A DNA stretch of 59,111 nt from an uncultured Collinsella sp. (GTDB taxonomy: Bacteria; Actinomycetota; Coriobacteriia; Coriobacteriales; Coriobacteriaceae). The stretch lies in assembly GCA_902491395.1 (NCBI GenBank), contig CABUHO010000014.1, positions 1 through 59,111 of the forward strand, given 5' to 3'. Below, piece by piece: positions 32,439-41,103 of the stretch (position 1 is the first letter of the stretch; each line of letters starts with the position of its first letter). Below the pieces are notes generated by a model that was not told where the DNA came from, made no database searches, and saw only the letters and a list, made by a program, of their open reading frames with translations. Position numbers and translations under genes: made by a program.

Positions 32439-35180
32439 TCACTCGTCGAGCAGGAGGTCCGAGGAGCCGAGGCGCTCTTCTCGCGCCGGGGCGGCGCTCA
32501 CGCTTATGTAGTCGAAGACATATGCGATCTCGCTTACGGGAACCTCTACGCGATAGCGCGTCGAGATGCTCGAGAAGCTCTGCCTGAAGGACTCGATGAA
32601 ATCGGCGCGTTCCTCCTCGAAGCGGTCCTGGCCAACGTAGGTCTCAATGGGGTTTCTGGTAACAAGGCGCTCGACGAGACAGCAGAGGTGAACGTAGAGC
32701 CCAATGATGGCGTTGCTGCCGATCTTCTCGCCTGTCCTGCGCTGAAGCTCGTGCACGGCGCTCTCGATCTCATGGAATAGCCGCTCCGGGTCGAGGATGG
32801 TGATGGAGCGGATGACGTTCTGCAGCGTCATGTTCGAGAGCAGCTTCTCGTGGAAAGAAGAGAGCTCGGAAGCGTCAAGCCACCTGCCGAACACGGCATC
32901 AACCTTAGAGGCGGACGCCGTCGACATGATGTCCTCGAGGGCGACGAAGGGGACGGAGGCGACCCCGGGGTCTCCCGTGCCGATGACGGCGCAGACGCGG
33001 TGCTCGGAGAAAACGGCGTCGTTCGACCCGTTCGCGACGAGCTGCTTGAAGGGCCTCGTGAGCAGGCGCGCGCCTATGGTGCGCGGGAGGCTCTGCGAGA
33101 CGAGCTGGCGTATCCTCTCCGCGGCGTCGACCCCGGACTCGGAGCAGAAGACGATGGCGTCCTCACGGTTGACGCGCTCGATCACCTTGCAGTGCGTCAC
33201 GCACGCGGCGGTCGCATCGCCAAGAACCTCGGCGATGGACTTGCCGCCGAGCAGCCCGACCCCGATCTCGAGCGCAAGACCGGTAGAGACGTTGTTCACC
33301 ACGCCGATAGTGGAGTCGGTAACGTTCTCGAGGGCCTTATAGGCCTCCTCCAAGGAGCCCATGTCGACGAGGAACACGACCCCGGTGCAGTAGGAATGGC
33401 GGTCGACGAGGCGCTGGAGCGGACCGACGATGTCCTTCAGCTGCTGGTCGTAGGGCATGTCGACAGCCTCGTACACATGCATGCCGAGCATACGGTTCGC
33501 CGCGTCGGCGATGCTCGTCGCCGTTGAGTAGCCGTGGGACAAGATGACGCAGAGCGTCCGAAGGGCCTTCGCATCGCGAGACTCCGATGCGACGCACAGC
33601 GTCAGAAGCGTCTTCGTGAAGTGATCGAGCGAGATTCCCAGCGCCCCTTCCACGTCTGCGGCGACCTGATCGGAGACATTCGAGGCAAACGGCAATTCGG
33701 AGGTCACGGCACCGAGGAGATGGGAGATTTGCTCCGCACAGGCAGACTTTCGCTTAGCCAGGCCGATACCCGGCCACAACTGCAGGCAAATCTCCTGGGC
33801 CAGTAGAAAAGCGACCTTCCTCGAAAGCTCGATGCCATAAGAAGAGCCTGCGTCGGCAAGGACCGCGCCCACGACGCGCTCGAAGGCGCGCGACCTCGAG
33901 GAGGCGACGCCGTGGTCGAAGATCAAGTGATCCTCAACGCCGCGCACAGCGGAGACAGCTTGCGAGACAAGCTCGGAGACAGAGAGCTCCCCGGCGCAGA
34001 ATCGCTCATCAAGGGAGCACAGGGCATCGAGCGCCTGCTCGACCGGCCCTGTGCTCTCGGCGGCATCCAGAGACGCGTCGATCAGAACGCCATCGTCGGG
34101 CTGTTGATCGATCTGCGCGGAGGAGAGGAGCCCGCTGGGAAGAAGATACGGGCGAACGACGACGTAGTCGCCCTCGCGATTGAGGAACGCTTTGGCGCAG
34201 CAGTTCGTCACGCAGGCGCGCAAGCCGGCGATGTTATCGGAAAAGTCCGCGTTCACGAGGCAACGGTATGCGCCGCGGCTGATCTTCACATCAGAACCGA
34301 TTCGGCACCCCTCGCTGCGCAGGAAGCTCAAGATGAGATCCTCGCGCTCCTCGGGGGTCCGCTCCTTGAGTGAGGGGACACGGGCACAGATGGGCATTTT
34401 GCTGTAGGCCGAGGAAACCTTCAGGTCATCGGCGAAAAGCGTCGTCGAAAGAACGAGGCGAGCGCGCGGCGCATCCTGGGAGGCATCGAGCCCGAGGGCC
34501 GTCGCAAGGCAGTGCTCCATCGCAGAGGGAGAGAGTGCCTCGATGCCGTTGACAAAGACCACACCCCCGCGCGCTTTCGCGATCGACTCGTCAAGAAGCC
34601 CGTTGAACGAGGCGGCGTCCGGGACCCCGGCGCAGTCGATGCGCACATAGGAGGAGTCGCGGGACAGCAAGCCCTGGTTCTTGCCGTACTCGTACACAAG
34701 GCGAGAAAGGAAAGACTTACCGACACCCACGCCGCCGCTCAAGAGGATGGGCAGGCCAAACGGAGGATACTGAACCGCAGCCTTGCACTGCTCGACAACG
34801 GAGCTGAGGCTCATGTCGAAGCCCACGGCACGCGCGAAGTCGCGGTGATCGGCGATTCCCGTCGCCTGGATGAGGTCGGCGAGCGAGGCGTACTCGCTTG
34901 CAGAGAGCTTTACCTGAAAACGCTTCTGGAACGCGCGGCGATGAAAATAACGGACAGGCCTGCCCGCCACCTTAACCACAAGACCGGCGCGAACAAGGTC
35001 GTTGAGGTACTGGCTCGCCAGGCTCCTGGAGATGATGAGCGTCTCGGCGATGTCGGAGGTGGACAGACGGGCAAGGTCGTCGAGCGAGACGGCAGAGGTG
35101 AGGGCCTCGAGATGCTCGAGAATCCTGTCCCTCATGTCGACGGGTTTCTTTGCCAAGCTGTCCTGTGTGGTCTTGTCCAT
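32439..35180 (-). CDS. LevR-like PTS-regulated transcription activator lacking GAFTGA and Walker B acids
   Basis: 913-residue LevR-like regulator. The N-terminal HTH (about 30-80) includes AETLIISRSLASQYLNDL. The AAA+ domain keeps Walker A GGVGVGKS (149-156). The segment that should carry GAFTGA is missing between IDCAGVPDAASF and LLDESIAKARGG. The Walker B equivalent is VVFVNGIEAL, with N211-G212 where D-E is expected. A PRD follows (about 430-510), then an EIIA-Man-like domain with H549 in LSHGYSTATS, a IIB-like domain (AIVFCSESGVDAAERI) and a second PRD near the end. It probably senses PTS phosphorylation and controls the downstream genes. It cannot act like a normal sigma-54 activator. 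AGGAGG precedes the ATG. Confidence 0.88.
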   Translation of the reverse strand: MDKTTQDSLAKKPVDMRDRILEHLEALTSAVSLDDLARLSTSDIAETLIISRSLASQYLNDLVRAGLVVKVAGRPVRYFHRRAFQKRFQVKLSASEYASLADLIQATGIADHRDFARAVGFDMSLSSVVEQCKAAVQYPPFGLPILLSGGVGVGKSFLSRLVYEYGKNQGLLSRDSSYVRIDCAGVPDAASFNGLLDESIAKARGGVVFVNGIEALSPSAMEHCLATALGLDASQDAPRARLVLSTTLFADDLKVSSAYSKMPICARVPSLKERTPEEREDLILSFLRSEGCRIGSDVKISRGAYRCLVNADFSDNIAGLRACVTNCCAKAFLNREGDYVVVRPYLLPSGLLSSAQIDQQPDDGVLIDASLDAAESTGPVEQALDALCSLDERFCAGELSVSELVSQAVSAVRGVEDHLIFDHGVASSRSRAFERVVGAVLADAGSSYGIELSRKVAFLLAQEICLQLWPGIGLAKRKSACAEQISHLLGAVTSELPFASNVSDQVAADVEGALGISLDHFTKTLLTLCVASESRDAKALRTLCVILSHGYSTATSIADAANRMLGMHVYEAVDMPYDQQLKDIVGPLQRLVDRHSYCTGVVFLVDMGSLEEAYKALENVTDSTIGVVNNVSTGLALEIGVGLLGGKSIAEVLGDATAACVTHCKVIERVNREDAIVFCSESGVDAAERIRQLVSQSLPRTIGARLLTRPFKQLVANGSNDAVFSEHRVCAVIGTGDPGVASVPFVALEDIMSTASASKVDAVFGRWLDASELSSFHEKLLSNMTLQNVIRSITILDPERLFHEIESAVHELQRRTGEKIGSNAIIGLYVHLCCLVERLVTRNPIETYVGQDRFEEERADFIESFRQSFSSISTRYRVEVPVSEIAYVFDYISVSAAPAREERLGSSDLLLDE

Positions 35181-35351
35181 GACTTCTTACCTCCTCGTAC
35201 AAGGAGTATAAGGGGAGAACAGAGAACGGAAGGGGGCGCGTGGGGGAATCAACAGCTCCGAGGAAAAGTCCACCACTTGAGGGGCAGAAAACAACGGCCA
35301 TTGAACATTCAGGGCCGACGCTCAACACTTCGGCTCGACACTTCGCTTTGA

Positions 35352-35407
35352 AAAGGGCCCCGGCGCGCCGGGGTCCCAACATAAAGAAGGGCCCCGGCGC
35401 GCAGGGC
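35352..35407. repeat. GC palindrome and 16-bp direct repeat near the mtnN remnant
   Basis: AAGGGCCCCGGCGCGC occurs twice (about 35353 and 35387). The first is part of the perfect palindrome CCCCGGCGCGCCGGGG (35358-35373). It could act as a terminator for the mtnN fragment, with AAGAAGG between copies. 35181-35351 shows no gene. Confidence 0.5.
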
Positions 35408-35760
35408 CTAAAGCTTAACCATGCGCGCGGCGATGCGGGCGCAGTCGCAGGCGGCCTTCTTCTCGAAGGTGTTGTAGTCGACGACCCGGCCCTCAGCGCA
35501 GGGCTTGTCGCTGATGGCGCGCACGACGACGAGGGGCACGCCGTTGAGATAGGCGGCCTGCGCGATGGTGCAGCCCTCCATCTCGCAGCACAGGTCGCCG
35601 AAGGTCGCGAGGATTCGCTCCTTCTGTTCCGCGGGCGAGACGAACTGGTCGCCGGAGACGACGCGGCCCTTGAGGACCTTAATGTCGGGGGCGACGGCGG
35701 CCGCGGCGGCGCACGCCGCCAGCAAGGGCCGGAACGGATCGCGCAAGATCAAGGCGTCGC
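35408..35760 (-). pseudogene. mtnN: Truncated 5'-methylthioadenosine/S-adenosylhomocysteine nucleosidase
   Basis: Only the C-terminal half of MtnN is recognisable: IKVLKGRVVSGDQFVSP, the nucleoside-binding CCEMEGCTIAQAAYLNGVPLVVVRAISDKP (with the catalytic Asp in ISD) and a normal C-terminus. The N-terminal half and start are replaced by an IS3-type transposase remnant on the other strand. The open frame continues to 35932 but there it reads antisense transposase DNA. The enzyme splits MTA/SAH and is important for methyl recycling and quorum-signal precursor; this copy cannot be active unless a second copy exists. Confidence 0.75.
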
Positions 35761-36183
35761 CCGGGAGGTCGAGCGTTACCGTCAGCCGGCGCCGCGTCTG
35801 CCGCATCATGAGGGAGAACGGCCTGGCCGGCGCATACGGCAGGAAGAGGTTCAAGGTGCACCCCGGGGCGGTCAACGAGGCCGACGTGTCGAACGTCGTC
35901 GCGCGCGGCTTCGGCGGCAGGGCACCGTGCACCCATATATGCAGCGACTTGGCCTGCGAGCGCGTCGGGGCGTCGTGAAACTACGTCTGCCTGCTCGTCG
36001 ACCTCTGCAACGGGGAGATCGTCGGCCACTCCGAAGGACCGAGGAGGGACGCGCGAGCTCCGAGCCAAGCTCTTGGATTACGTGCACTGGTACAACAACT
36101 TCAGGATCCACTCGACGCTGGGCTACATGTCGCCGGTCGAGTTCAGGGAGGCAGGGCCGTCCCTCCCGAAATCGTCCAAATAA
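35761..36183 (+). mobile_element. IS3-family transposase orfB remnant, with stop and frameshift
   Basis: The plus strand reads VSRRRVCRIMRENGLAGAYGR, FKVHPGAVNEADVSNVVARGF and CSDLACERVGAS-stop-NYVCLLVDLCNGEIVGHS in one frame. In another frame it then reads LLDYVHWYNNFRIHSTLGYMSPVEFRE, then a stop at 36181. This is IS3-group OrfB (HTH_21, then the rve integrase core). A Trp codon has become TGA near 35976, a frameshift lies near 36030-36060, and the segment with the second catalytic Asp is reduced. It is dead and has deleted the 5' half of mtnN. Confidence 0.8.
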
Positions 36184-36279
36184 GTGTTGCCAATCCATAG
36201 CCAATCCAGCCATTATCTCCGCGAAGGCGGACGTCAGGAAAAGCTCGGCTTGAGCTCGGTCGGACGCGGTCTGTGGGGC

Positions 36280-36332
36280 ATCATTCAGGCTCAGGGGGTC
36301 TCCTTGTCTTCTTCGGTCGCAACCTGAATGAT
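36280..36332. repeat. 10-bp inverted repeat
   Basis: ATCATTCAGG (36280-36289) and CCTGAATGAT (36323-36332) are perfect complements separated by 33 bp. They lie between the IS3 remnant and the ribosomal operon end. They could be an element end or a hairpin. Confidence 0.5.
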
Positions 36333-36890
36333 AGGGACGGCCCCTTCTCTCTTTCCCCTTCGTTTTCGACGCGTCACCCTCTCGGCGGGCTTAAGGCCCG
36401 CGCTCGCGGGTGCAGGGGCTACGCCCAAACCCCAAAAACGTAACGCCATGCTCGAAGCGTTTCCGGACGTCAGCGTAATCTCAAATCCCGTTCGTCAACT
36501 CATGGGCAAGCCACCTGAGACTACTCATTTCTCCTACTGGCAATGAAGACCTGCGACCTGCAGTTTTGCAAACTGCTTGAAAGCCACCTGCGTTGATTCA
36601 CTTCCTATTGCAGCTGGCGGCTTGCACGCGAAAAGGCATTTAAGTTTCAAAACGGGCGTTTTCGGCGCTATCGAGCCTTCAAAGGCATCCCGCCGCGCCC
36701 TTTGGGACAAAAACAAAAACTCAAAGCCCTGAGTTCGAAAATAGTTTTTGGAGTTGTCCCGACTTTTGTCCCCGAAGCCGACGAAACGCGACAGGGTGTC
36801 ACCTGGCGGCACTCGATTCGAGACGGCACCGAAAACTGGATGCAACCGGAATGACGGGACGGCAGAACCGAAGCCATCGAGTGGGGATAG
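36333..36890. other. Intergenic stretch without a convincing gene
   Basis: Open frames exist (for example 36534-36932, minus, 132 codons), but they run through the downstream terminator and lack a ribosome site or recognised motif. Nothing else is identifiable. The stretch is where rplE and the rest of the spc operon would be expected. Confidence 0.5.
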
Positions 36891-36924
36891 AAAAAGGCCC
36901 GGGTGCCGTGGCATCCGGGCCTTT
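36891..36924 (-). terminator. Terminator after rplX
   Basis: On the minus strand AAAGGCCCGGATGCC pairs with GGCACCCGGGCCTTT (near-perfect) around a 3-4-nt loop and is followed by TTCTATC. It ends the ribosomal protein operon 27 bp after rplX. Confidence 0.85.
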
Positions 36925-36950
36925 GCTAGCAACTTGATGTTGCGGGCAGC

Positions 36951-37256
36951 TTAGAACTTGTGGCCGCACTTCTTGCAGACGCGCAGCTTGTTCTTGCCGT
37001 CCTTCTCGTGACCGACGCGGGTAACCTTACCGCACTCGGGGCAAACGAGATTGACGTTGGAGGCATCGATGGGAGCCTCCTGCGAAACGATACCACCCTG
37101 CTGGTTGGCAGCGTTGGGCTTGACGGCCTTCTTGACGACCGAAACGCCCTCGACAACGACCTTGTTCTCGGCGGGGAGAGCACGCAGGACAACGCCCTGC
37201 TTGCCGCGATCCTTACCAGAGAGAACCTGGACCTTATCGCCCTTCTTGATATACAT
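36951..37256 (-). CDS. rplX: Ribosomal protein L24
   Basis: 101 residues with the KOW-type start MYIKKGDKVQVLSGKDRGKQG and the C-terminal CPECGKVTRVG...CKKCGHKF, whose two CxxC pairs form a zinc-ribbon-like end. It initiates assembly of the 50S subunit. Last gene of the cluster; a terminator follows and rplE does not. Confidence 0.97.
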   Translation of the reverse strand: MYIKKGDKVQVLSGKDRGKQGVVLRALPAENKVVVEGVSVVKKAVKPNAANQQGGIVSQEAPIDASNVNLVCPECGKVTRVGHEKDGKNKLRVCKKCGHKF

Positions 37257-37269
37257 ATATCTCCCCTAA

Positions 37270-37638
37270 CTACAGGGTCTCGGGAGCGAGCGAGACGATC
37301 TTCATGTACTTCTTGTCACGAAGCTCGCGAGCGACGGGCCCGAAGATACGGGTGCCGACGGGCGAACCATCGTTGTTGATGACAACGCAGGCGTTCTCAT
37401 CAAAGCGAATGTAGGAGCCATCCTTGCGGCGGATCTCCTTAACGGTGCGAACGACGACGCAACGGACAACGTCCTTCTTCTTGACGTTGGCGCCAGGGGT
37501 AGCCTCCTGGACAGCACCGATGAACACATCGCCGATGCCTGCATAACGACGCTTGGAACCGCCAAGCACCTTGATGCAGCGAATCTTGCGAGCGCCGGAG
37601 TTGTCGGCGACGTTCAGCATGGTTTGCATCTGAATCAT
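37270..37638 (-). CDS. rplN: Ribosomal protein L14
   Basis: 122 residues, full length: MIQMQTMLNVADNSGARKI, the GSKRRYAGIGD loop and the C-terminal EVARELRDKKYMKIVSLAPE-type end (here PVARELRDKK). It binds 23S rRNA and the L19 interface. GAGGAAC precedes the ATG. It lies 118 bp after rpsQ, a wider gap than usual, with a small GTATGC/GCATAC hairpin. Confidence 0.97.
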   Translation of the reverse strand: MIQMQTMLNVADNSGARKIRCIKVLGGSKRRYAGIGDVFIGAVQEATPGANVKKKDVVRCVVVRTVKEIRRKDGSYIRFDENACVVINNDGSPVGTRIFGPVARELRDKKYMKIVSLAPETL

Positions 37639-37756
37639 GGTAGATGTTCCTCCGAACTAAGAACCGAAGAGAGGTGCGCAGCCTTTATACGGCCCGTGGT
37701 ATGCAAGCCAGGCATACGCACATCTTCGGAAACGTACAAGTCGTAAGAGCGACTGC

Positions 37757-38017
37757 TTATTTAGCGCGCTCGACGACCTCGATGAGGCGCCAACGCTTCA
37801 TCTTGGACATAGGACGGGTCTCCATAACGCGGACGGTGTCGCCCACGCCAGCCGTGCACTCCTCGTCGTGAGCGTGCAGCTTCTTGGAGCTGGTCATCAT
37901 CTTGCCGTACTTGGGGTGACGCTTGCGCTCGGTGATGGTGACAACAATGGTCTTGGCACCGGAGACGGAGGTAACGACACCCGTACGGACCTTACGCGAG
38001 TTACGCGAATCAGTCAT
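37757..38017 (-). CDS. rpsQ: Ribosomal protein S17
   Basis: 86 residues with RKVRTGVVTSVSGAKTIVVT, the OB-fold RHPKYGKMMTSSKKLHAHDE and the MSKMKRWRLIEVVERAK end. It is an early 30S assembly protein. AAGGAGAG precedes the ATG, 16 nt after rpmC. Confidence 0.97.
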   Translation of the reverse strand: MTDSRNSRKVRTGVVTSVSGAKTIVVTITERKRHPKYGKMMTSSKKLHAHDEECTAGVGDTVRVMETRPMSKMKRWRLIEVVERAK

Positions 38018-38033
38018 GTTCTCTCCTTAGGTC

Positions 38034-38249
38034 CTACTCGGCGACAGCGGACTTCTCCGCTGCGATCTCGCGGGCGCGCTGCTCCGTGAGGACGCGAGCG
38101 ATGTCCTTCTTCACGGTGTTGACGCGAGCGGTGTTGTCCAGCTGGCTGGTGGCCATCTGGAAACGAAGGTTAAAGAGCTCGGCGCGCATTTCCTTCAGCT
38201 TCTCAACGAGCTGAGCGTCCGAGAGCTCACGAATCTCTGCGGGCTTCAT
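38034..38249 (-). CDS. rpmC: Ribosomal protein L29
   Basis: 71 residues: MKPAEIRELSDAQLVEKL, then NLRFQMATSQLDNTARV and the helical end VKKDIARVLTEQRARE. It lies at the peptide exit tunnel. It starts one base into the rplP stop region (coordinates share 38249), indicating coupling; GAGGAGAA precedes the ATG. Confidence 0.97.
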   Translation of the reverse strand: MKPAEIRELSDAQLVEKLKEMRAELFNLRFQMATSQLDNTARVNTVKKDIARVLTEQRAREIAAEKSAVAE

Positions 38250-38752
38250 TAGTTCTCCTCCTTGGCGGCGGCGGCGTCCTCAGCAGCCCACTTGGCCTCG
38301 AGAGCGGCCTCCTCAGCCATCTCCTTCTCGATGCGCTGCTCAGCGTTCTTGGCAGCAACAATCTTGGTCTTGATGGGAAGCTTGTGCTGTGCAAGACGCA
38401 GAGCCTCGCGAGCGACCTCCTCGGGCACGCCCTTGACCTCGAACATGATGCGGCCGGGCTTGACGACGGCCACCCACTCCTCGGGGTTACCCTTACCAGA
38501 ACCCATGCGAGTCTCGGCAGGCTTCTTGGTGATGGGCTTATCGGGGAAGATCGTGATGTAGACACGACCGCCACGCTTCATGTAGCGGGTCATGGCAATA
38601 CGAGCGGCCTCGATCTGACGGTTGGTGATCCAATGGGCCTCGAGAGCCTGGATACCAAACTCGCCGAAATGCAGCTCGGTATTACCCTTGGCCTGGCCCT
38701 TCATGGAGCCACGCTGCACCTTGCGGTGAAGAATACGCTTAGGGGCAAGCAC
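38249..38752 (-). CDS. rplP: Ribosomal protein L16
   Basis: 167 residues from GTG (MLAPKRILHRKVQRG), with the conserved GNTELHFGEFGIQALE and GSGKGNPEEWVAVVKPGRIMFE. The C-terminal 30 residues are an Ala/Glu-rich extension (AEEAALEAKWAAEDAAAAKEEN) beyond the usual roughly 137-145 residues. The GTG overlaps the rpsC TAG by one base. Confidence 0.97.
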   Translation of the reverse strand: MLAPKRILHRKVQRGSMKGQAKGNTELHFGEFGIQALEAHWITNRQIEAARIAMTRYMKRGGRVYITIFPDKPITKKPAETRMGSGKGNPEEWVAVVKPGRIMFEVKGVPEEVAREALRLAQHKLPIKTKIVAAKNAEQRIEKEMAEEAALEAKWAAEDAAAAKEEN

Positions 38753-39462
38753 TACTGACCCCTCCTCTCGGAGTTACGACGACGAGGACGGGAAGAGCCC
38801 TCGAGTGCAGGGTTGGGAACAGGCTGGCCCGGGAGCTTCTCGCCCAGGTAGATCCAGACCTTCACGCCGCAAGCGCCCATGGTGGTGCTGGCGACAGCCG
38901 TGCCGTAGTCGATCTTGGCACGGAGGGTGTGCAGAGGCACGCGACCCTCGCGGTACCACTCACGACGGCCCATCTCGGCACCGCCGAGACGACCGGAGCA
39001 CTGGATACGGATGCCCTTAGCGCCGGCCTTGCGGGCGGACTGGACAGCCTTGCGCATAGCGCGACGGAAGGCAACGCGGCCCTCGAGCTGCTCGGCGATA
39101 GACTGAGCAACGAGGTTGGCGTCGAGCTCGGGGCGCTTGATCTCGACAACGTCGACGGAGAGCTGGCCCTTGGAGACGCCAGCGACCTTCTCGAGCTCGG
39201 TGCGGAGGGTATCGATCTCGGCACCCTTCTTACCGATGACAACGCCGGGGCGAGCGGTGAGGATGATGACCTTCACCTTGTCGCCAGCGCGCTCGATCTC
39301 GACGCGGGAGACAGCTGCGCGGGAAAGACGCTTCTCGAGGTACTTGCGGATCTCGAGATCGTTACCGAGGGTCTTAGCGTAATCCTTCTCTGCGAACCAG
39401 CGGGAGCGCCAGTTCTCGGTGATGCCAAGACGGAAGCCGGTGGGGTAGACTTTCTGACCCAT
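38752..39462 (-). CDS. rpsC: Ribosomal protein S3
   Basis: 236 residues: MGQKVYPTGFRLGITENWRSRWFA, a KH domain with VIILTARPGVVIGKKG, and C-terminal GRLGGAEMGRREWYREGRVPLHTLRA. Together with S4 and S5 it lines the mRNA entry channel. GGAGGCG precedes the ATG. The basic tail RPRRRNSERRGQ is normal for the family. Confidence 0.97.
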   Translation of the reverse strand: MGQKVYPTGFRLGITENWRSRWFAEKDYAKTLGNDLEIRKYLEKRLSRAAVSRVEIERAGDKVKVIILTARPGVVIGKKGAEIDTLRTELEKVAGVSKGQLSVDVVEIKRPELDANLVAQSIAEQLEGRVAFRRAMRKAVQSARKAGAKGIRIQCSGRLGGAEMGRREWYREGRVPLHTLRAKIDYGTAVASTTMGACGVKVWIYLGEKLPGQPVPNPALEGSSRPRRRNSERRGQ

Positions 39463-39468
39463 ACAGCT

Positions 39469-39840
39469 TTACGCCTCCTTTCGAGGAGCAACGACGACGG
39501 TGATGTGGGAAGTACGCTTCAGAATGCGAGAAGCGGAACCCTTGGCGCGGGGACGGATGCGCTTAAGCGTCGGACCCTCGTCAACATAGGCAGCGGCGAC
39601 AACCAGGTTGTCGGCACGCAGACCGTTGTTGTTCTCGGCGTTCGCAACGGCGGAACGGAGAACCTTCTCGACATCCACGGCGACGGCGCGGTCGCAGAAG
39701 TGAAGGATGTCGAAGGCCTGAGCGACAGGCTTGCGGCGGATCAGATCGACCACCAGGCGGGCCTTGCTGGGGGAAACACGCACGTACTTAGCGACGGCGC
39801 GAACCTCGGTGGCCTCAGTTTCAATAGACTTAGTTGCCAT
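39469..39840 (-). CDS. rplV: Ribosomal protein L22
   Basis: 123 residues with VAKYVRVSPSKARLVVDLIRRK and the beta-hairpin region VDEGPTLKRIRPRAKGSASRILKR that reaches the exit tunnel and is the site of macrolide resistance changes in other bacteria. It is full length, between rpsS and rpsC. Confidence 0.97.
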   Translation of the reverse strand: MATKSIETEATEVRAVAKYVRVSPSKARLVVDLIRRKPVAQAFDILHFCDRAVAVDVEKVLRSAVANAENNNGLRADNLVVAAAYVDEGPTLKRIRPRAKGSASRILKRTSHITVVVAPRKEA

Positions 39841-39854
39841 TTACGGTTAACCCC

Positions 39855-40115
39855 CTATTTGGCCTTGTGGCCACGGAACGTACGAGTCGGCGCGAACTCG
39901 CCGAGCTTGTGACCAACCATGGACTCGGTAACATACACGGGCACATGCTTGCGGCCGTCGTGGACGGCGATGGTGTGACCAACCATCTCGGGGAAGATGG
40001 TGGACGCGCGGGACCAGGTCTTCACGACGTCCTTCTTGCCAGCCTCGTTCATCGCGGTGATACGCGAGAGAAGGCGAGTCTCCACGAACGGGCCCTTTTT
40101 GAGACTTCTGCTCAT
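39855..40115 (-). CDS. rpsS: Ribosomal protein S19
   Basis: 86 residues: MSRSLKKGPFVETRLLSRI, TWSRASTIFPEMVGHTIAVHDGRKHVPVYVTE and KLGEFAPTRTFRGH, the standard S19 sequence. It sits at the head of the 30S subunit with S13. It lies 32 nt after rplB. Confidence 0.97.
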   Translation of the reverse strand: MSRSLKKGPFVETRLLSRITAMNEAGKKDVVKTWSRASTIFPEMVGHTIAVHDGRKHVPVYVTESMVGHKLGEFAPTRTFRGHKAK

Positions 40116-40147
40116 AAGTGCTTTCTCCTAAAACTCGGTATCCGAAA

Positions 40148-40978
40148 TTACTTCTTACGGCGACGAATGATGTGCTGGTTCGAGACCTTCTTCTTCTTGC
40201 GCGTACGAAGGCCCTTCGTCGGCTTACCCCAGGGGGTAACAGAGGGACGACCAGAGGTGTGGTTCTTGCCCTCGCCACCGCCGTGCGGGTGGTCGACAGG
40301 GTTCATGACGGTACCGCGGACGGTCGGGCGCACGTTCATGTGACGCTTACGGCCGGCCTTGCCGATGACGATGTTGGCGTGATCGGCGTTGCCGACCTCA
40401 CCGACGGTGGCGCGGCAGGTAACGAGGATGCGGCGCATCTCGGAGGAAGGCATACGGACGATGGCGTACTTGCCCTCCTTACCCATCAGCTGGCAGGAGT
40501 TACCGGCGGAACGGGCGATAGCAGCGCCCTTGCCCGGCTGGAACTCGACGGCGTGGATGAGCGTACCGACGGGGATGTCGGCGAGGGGCAGAGCGTTGCC
40601 CGGCTTGATGTCGGCGTCAGAACCGGACATGATGGTCTGACCGACCTCGAGGCCCTTGGGGGCCAAGATGTAGCGCTTCTCACCGTCAGCGTAGTGCAGC
40701 AGTGCGATGCGAGCGGAACGGTTCGGATCGTACTCGATCGTGGCAACCTTGGCGGGCACGCCGTCCTTGTTGCGCTTGAAGTCGATCACACGGTAACGAC
40801 GCTTCACGCCGCCGCCCTGGTGGCGGGTGGTGATGCGGCCGTTGTTGTTACGACCGGCCTTCTTGGGCAGGGGCTCGAGAAGAGACTTCTCGGGCTTGGT
40901 GCAGGTGATCTCGGAGAAATCGGAGATCGTCTGCCAACGCCTACCAGCGGAGGTCGGCTTAAGGTGCTTTACAGCCAT
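40148..40978 (-). CDS. rplB: Ribosomal protein L2
   Basis: 276 residues from the ATG at 40978 (MAVKHLKPTSAGRRW) with AAAGGGA upstream; the earlier open frame to 41053 is leader. GRITTRHQGGGVKRRYRVIDFKRN and the peptidyl-transferase-site HPHGGGEGKN (conserved His) are present. There is a 179-bp gap to rplW holding a strong hairpin and a possible internal promoter. Confidence 0.97.
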   Translation of the reverse strand: MAVKHLKPTSAGRRWQTISDFSEITCTKPEKSLLEPLPKKAGRNNNGRITTRHQGGGVKRRYRVIDFKRNKDGVPAKVATIEYDPNRSARIALLHYADGEKRYILAPKGLEVGQTIMSGSDADIKPGNALPLADIPVGTLIHAVEFQPGKGAAIARSAGNSCQLMGKEGKYAIVRMPSSEMRRILVTCRATVGEVGNADHANIVIGKAGRKRHMNVRPTVRGTVMNPVDHPHGGGEGKNHTSGRPSVTPWGKPTKGLRTRKKKKVSNQHIIRRRKK

Positions 40979-41103
40979 TACAATCCCTTTCAATAGGAAT
41001 CCGTTAGCCATCGCAGACAGGGATTCGAGGTTCTGCCTCGGGTGCGATGACACCGGACATATACACGGTTCCGGGCGTGTCCATTTTATACGCCCAAAAC
41101 CTT

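Noticed and set aside
36534..36932. 132-codon minus-strand open frame after the ribosomal operon
   Set aside because: It begins upstream of and passes through the rplX terminator, has no ribosome site and no known motif. It may be part of a repeated intergenic element, but that cannot be tested here.
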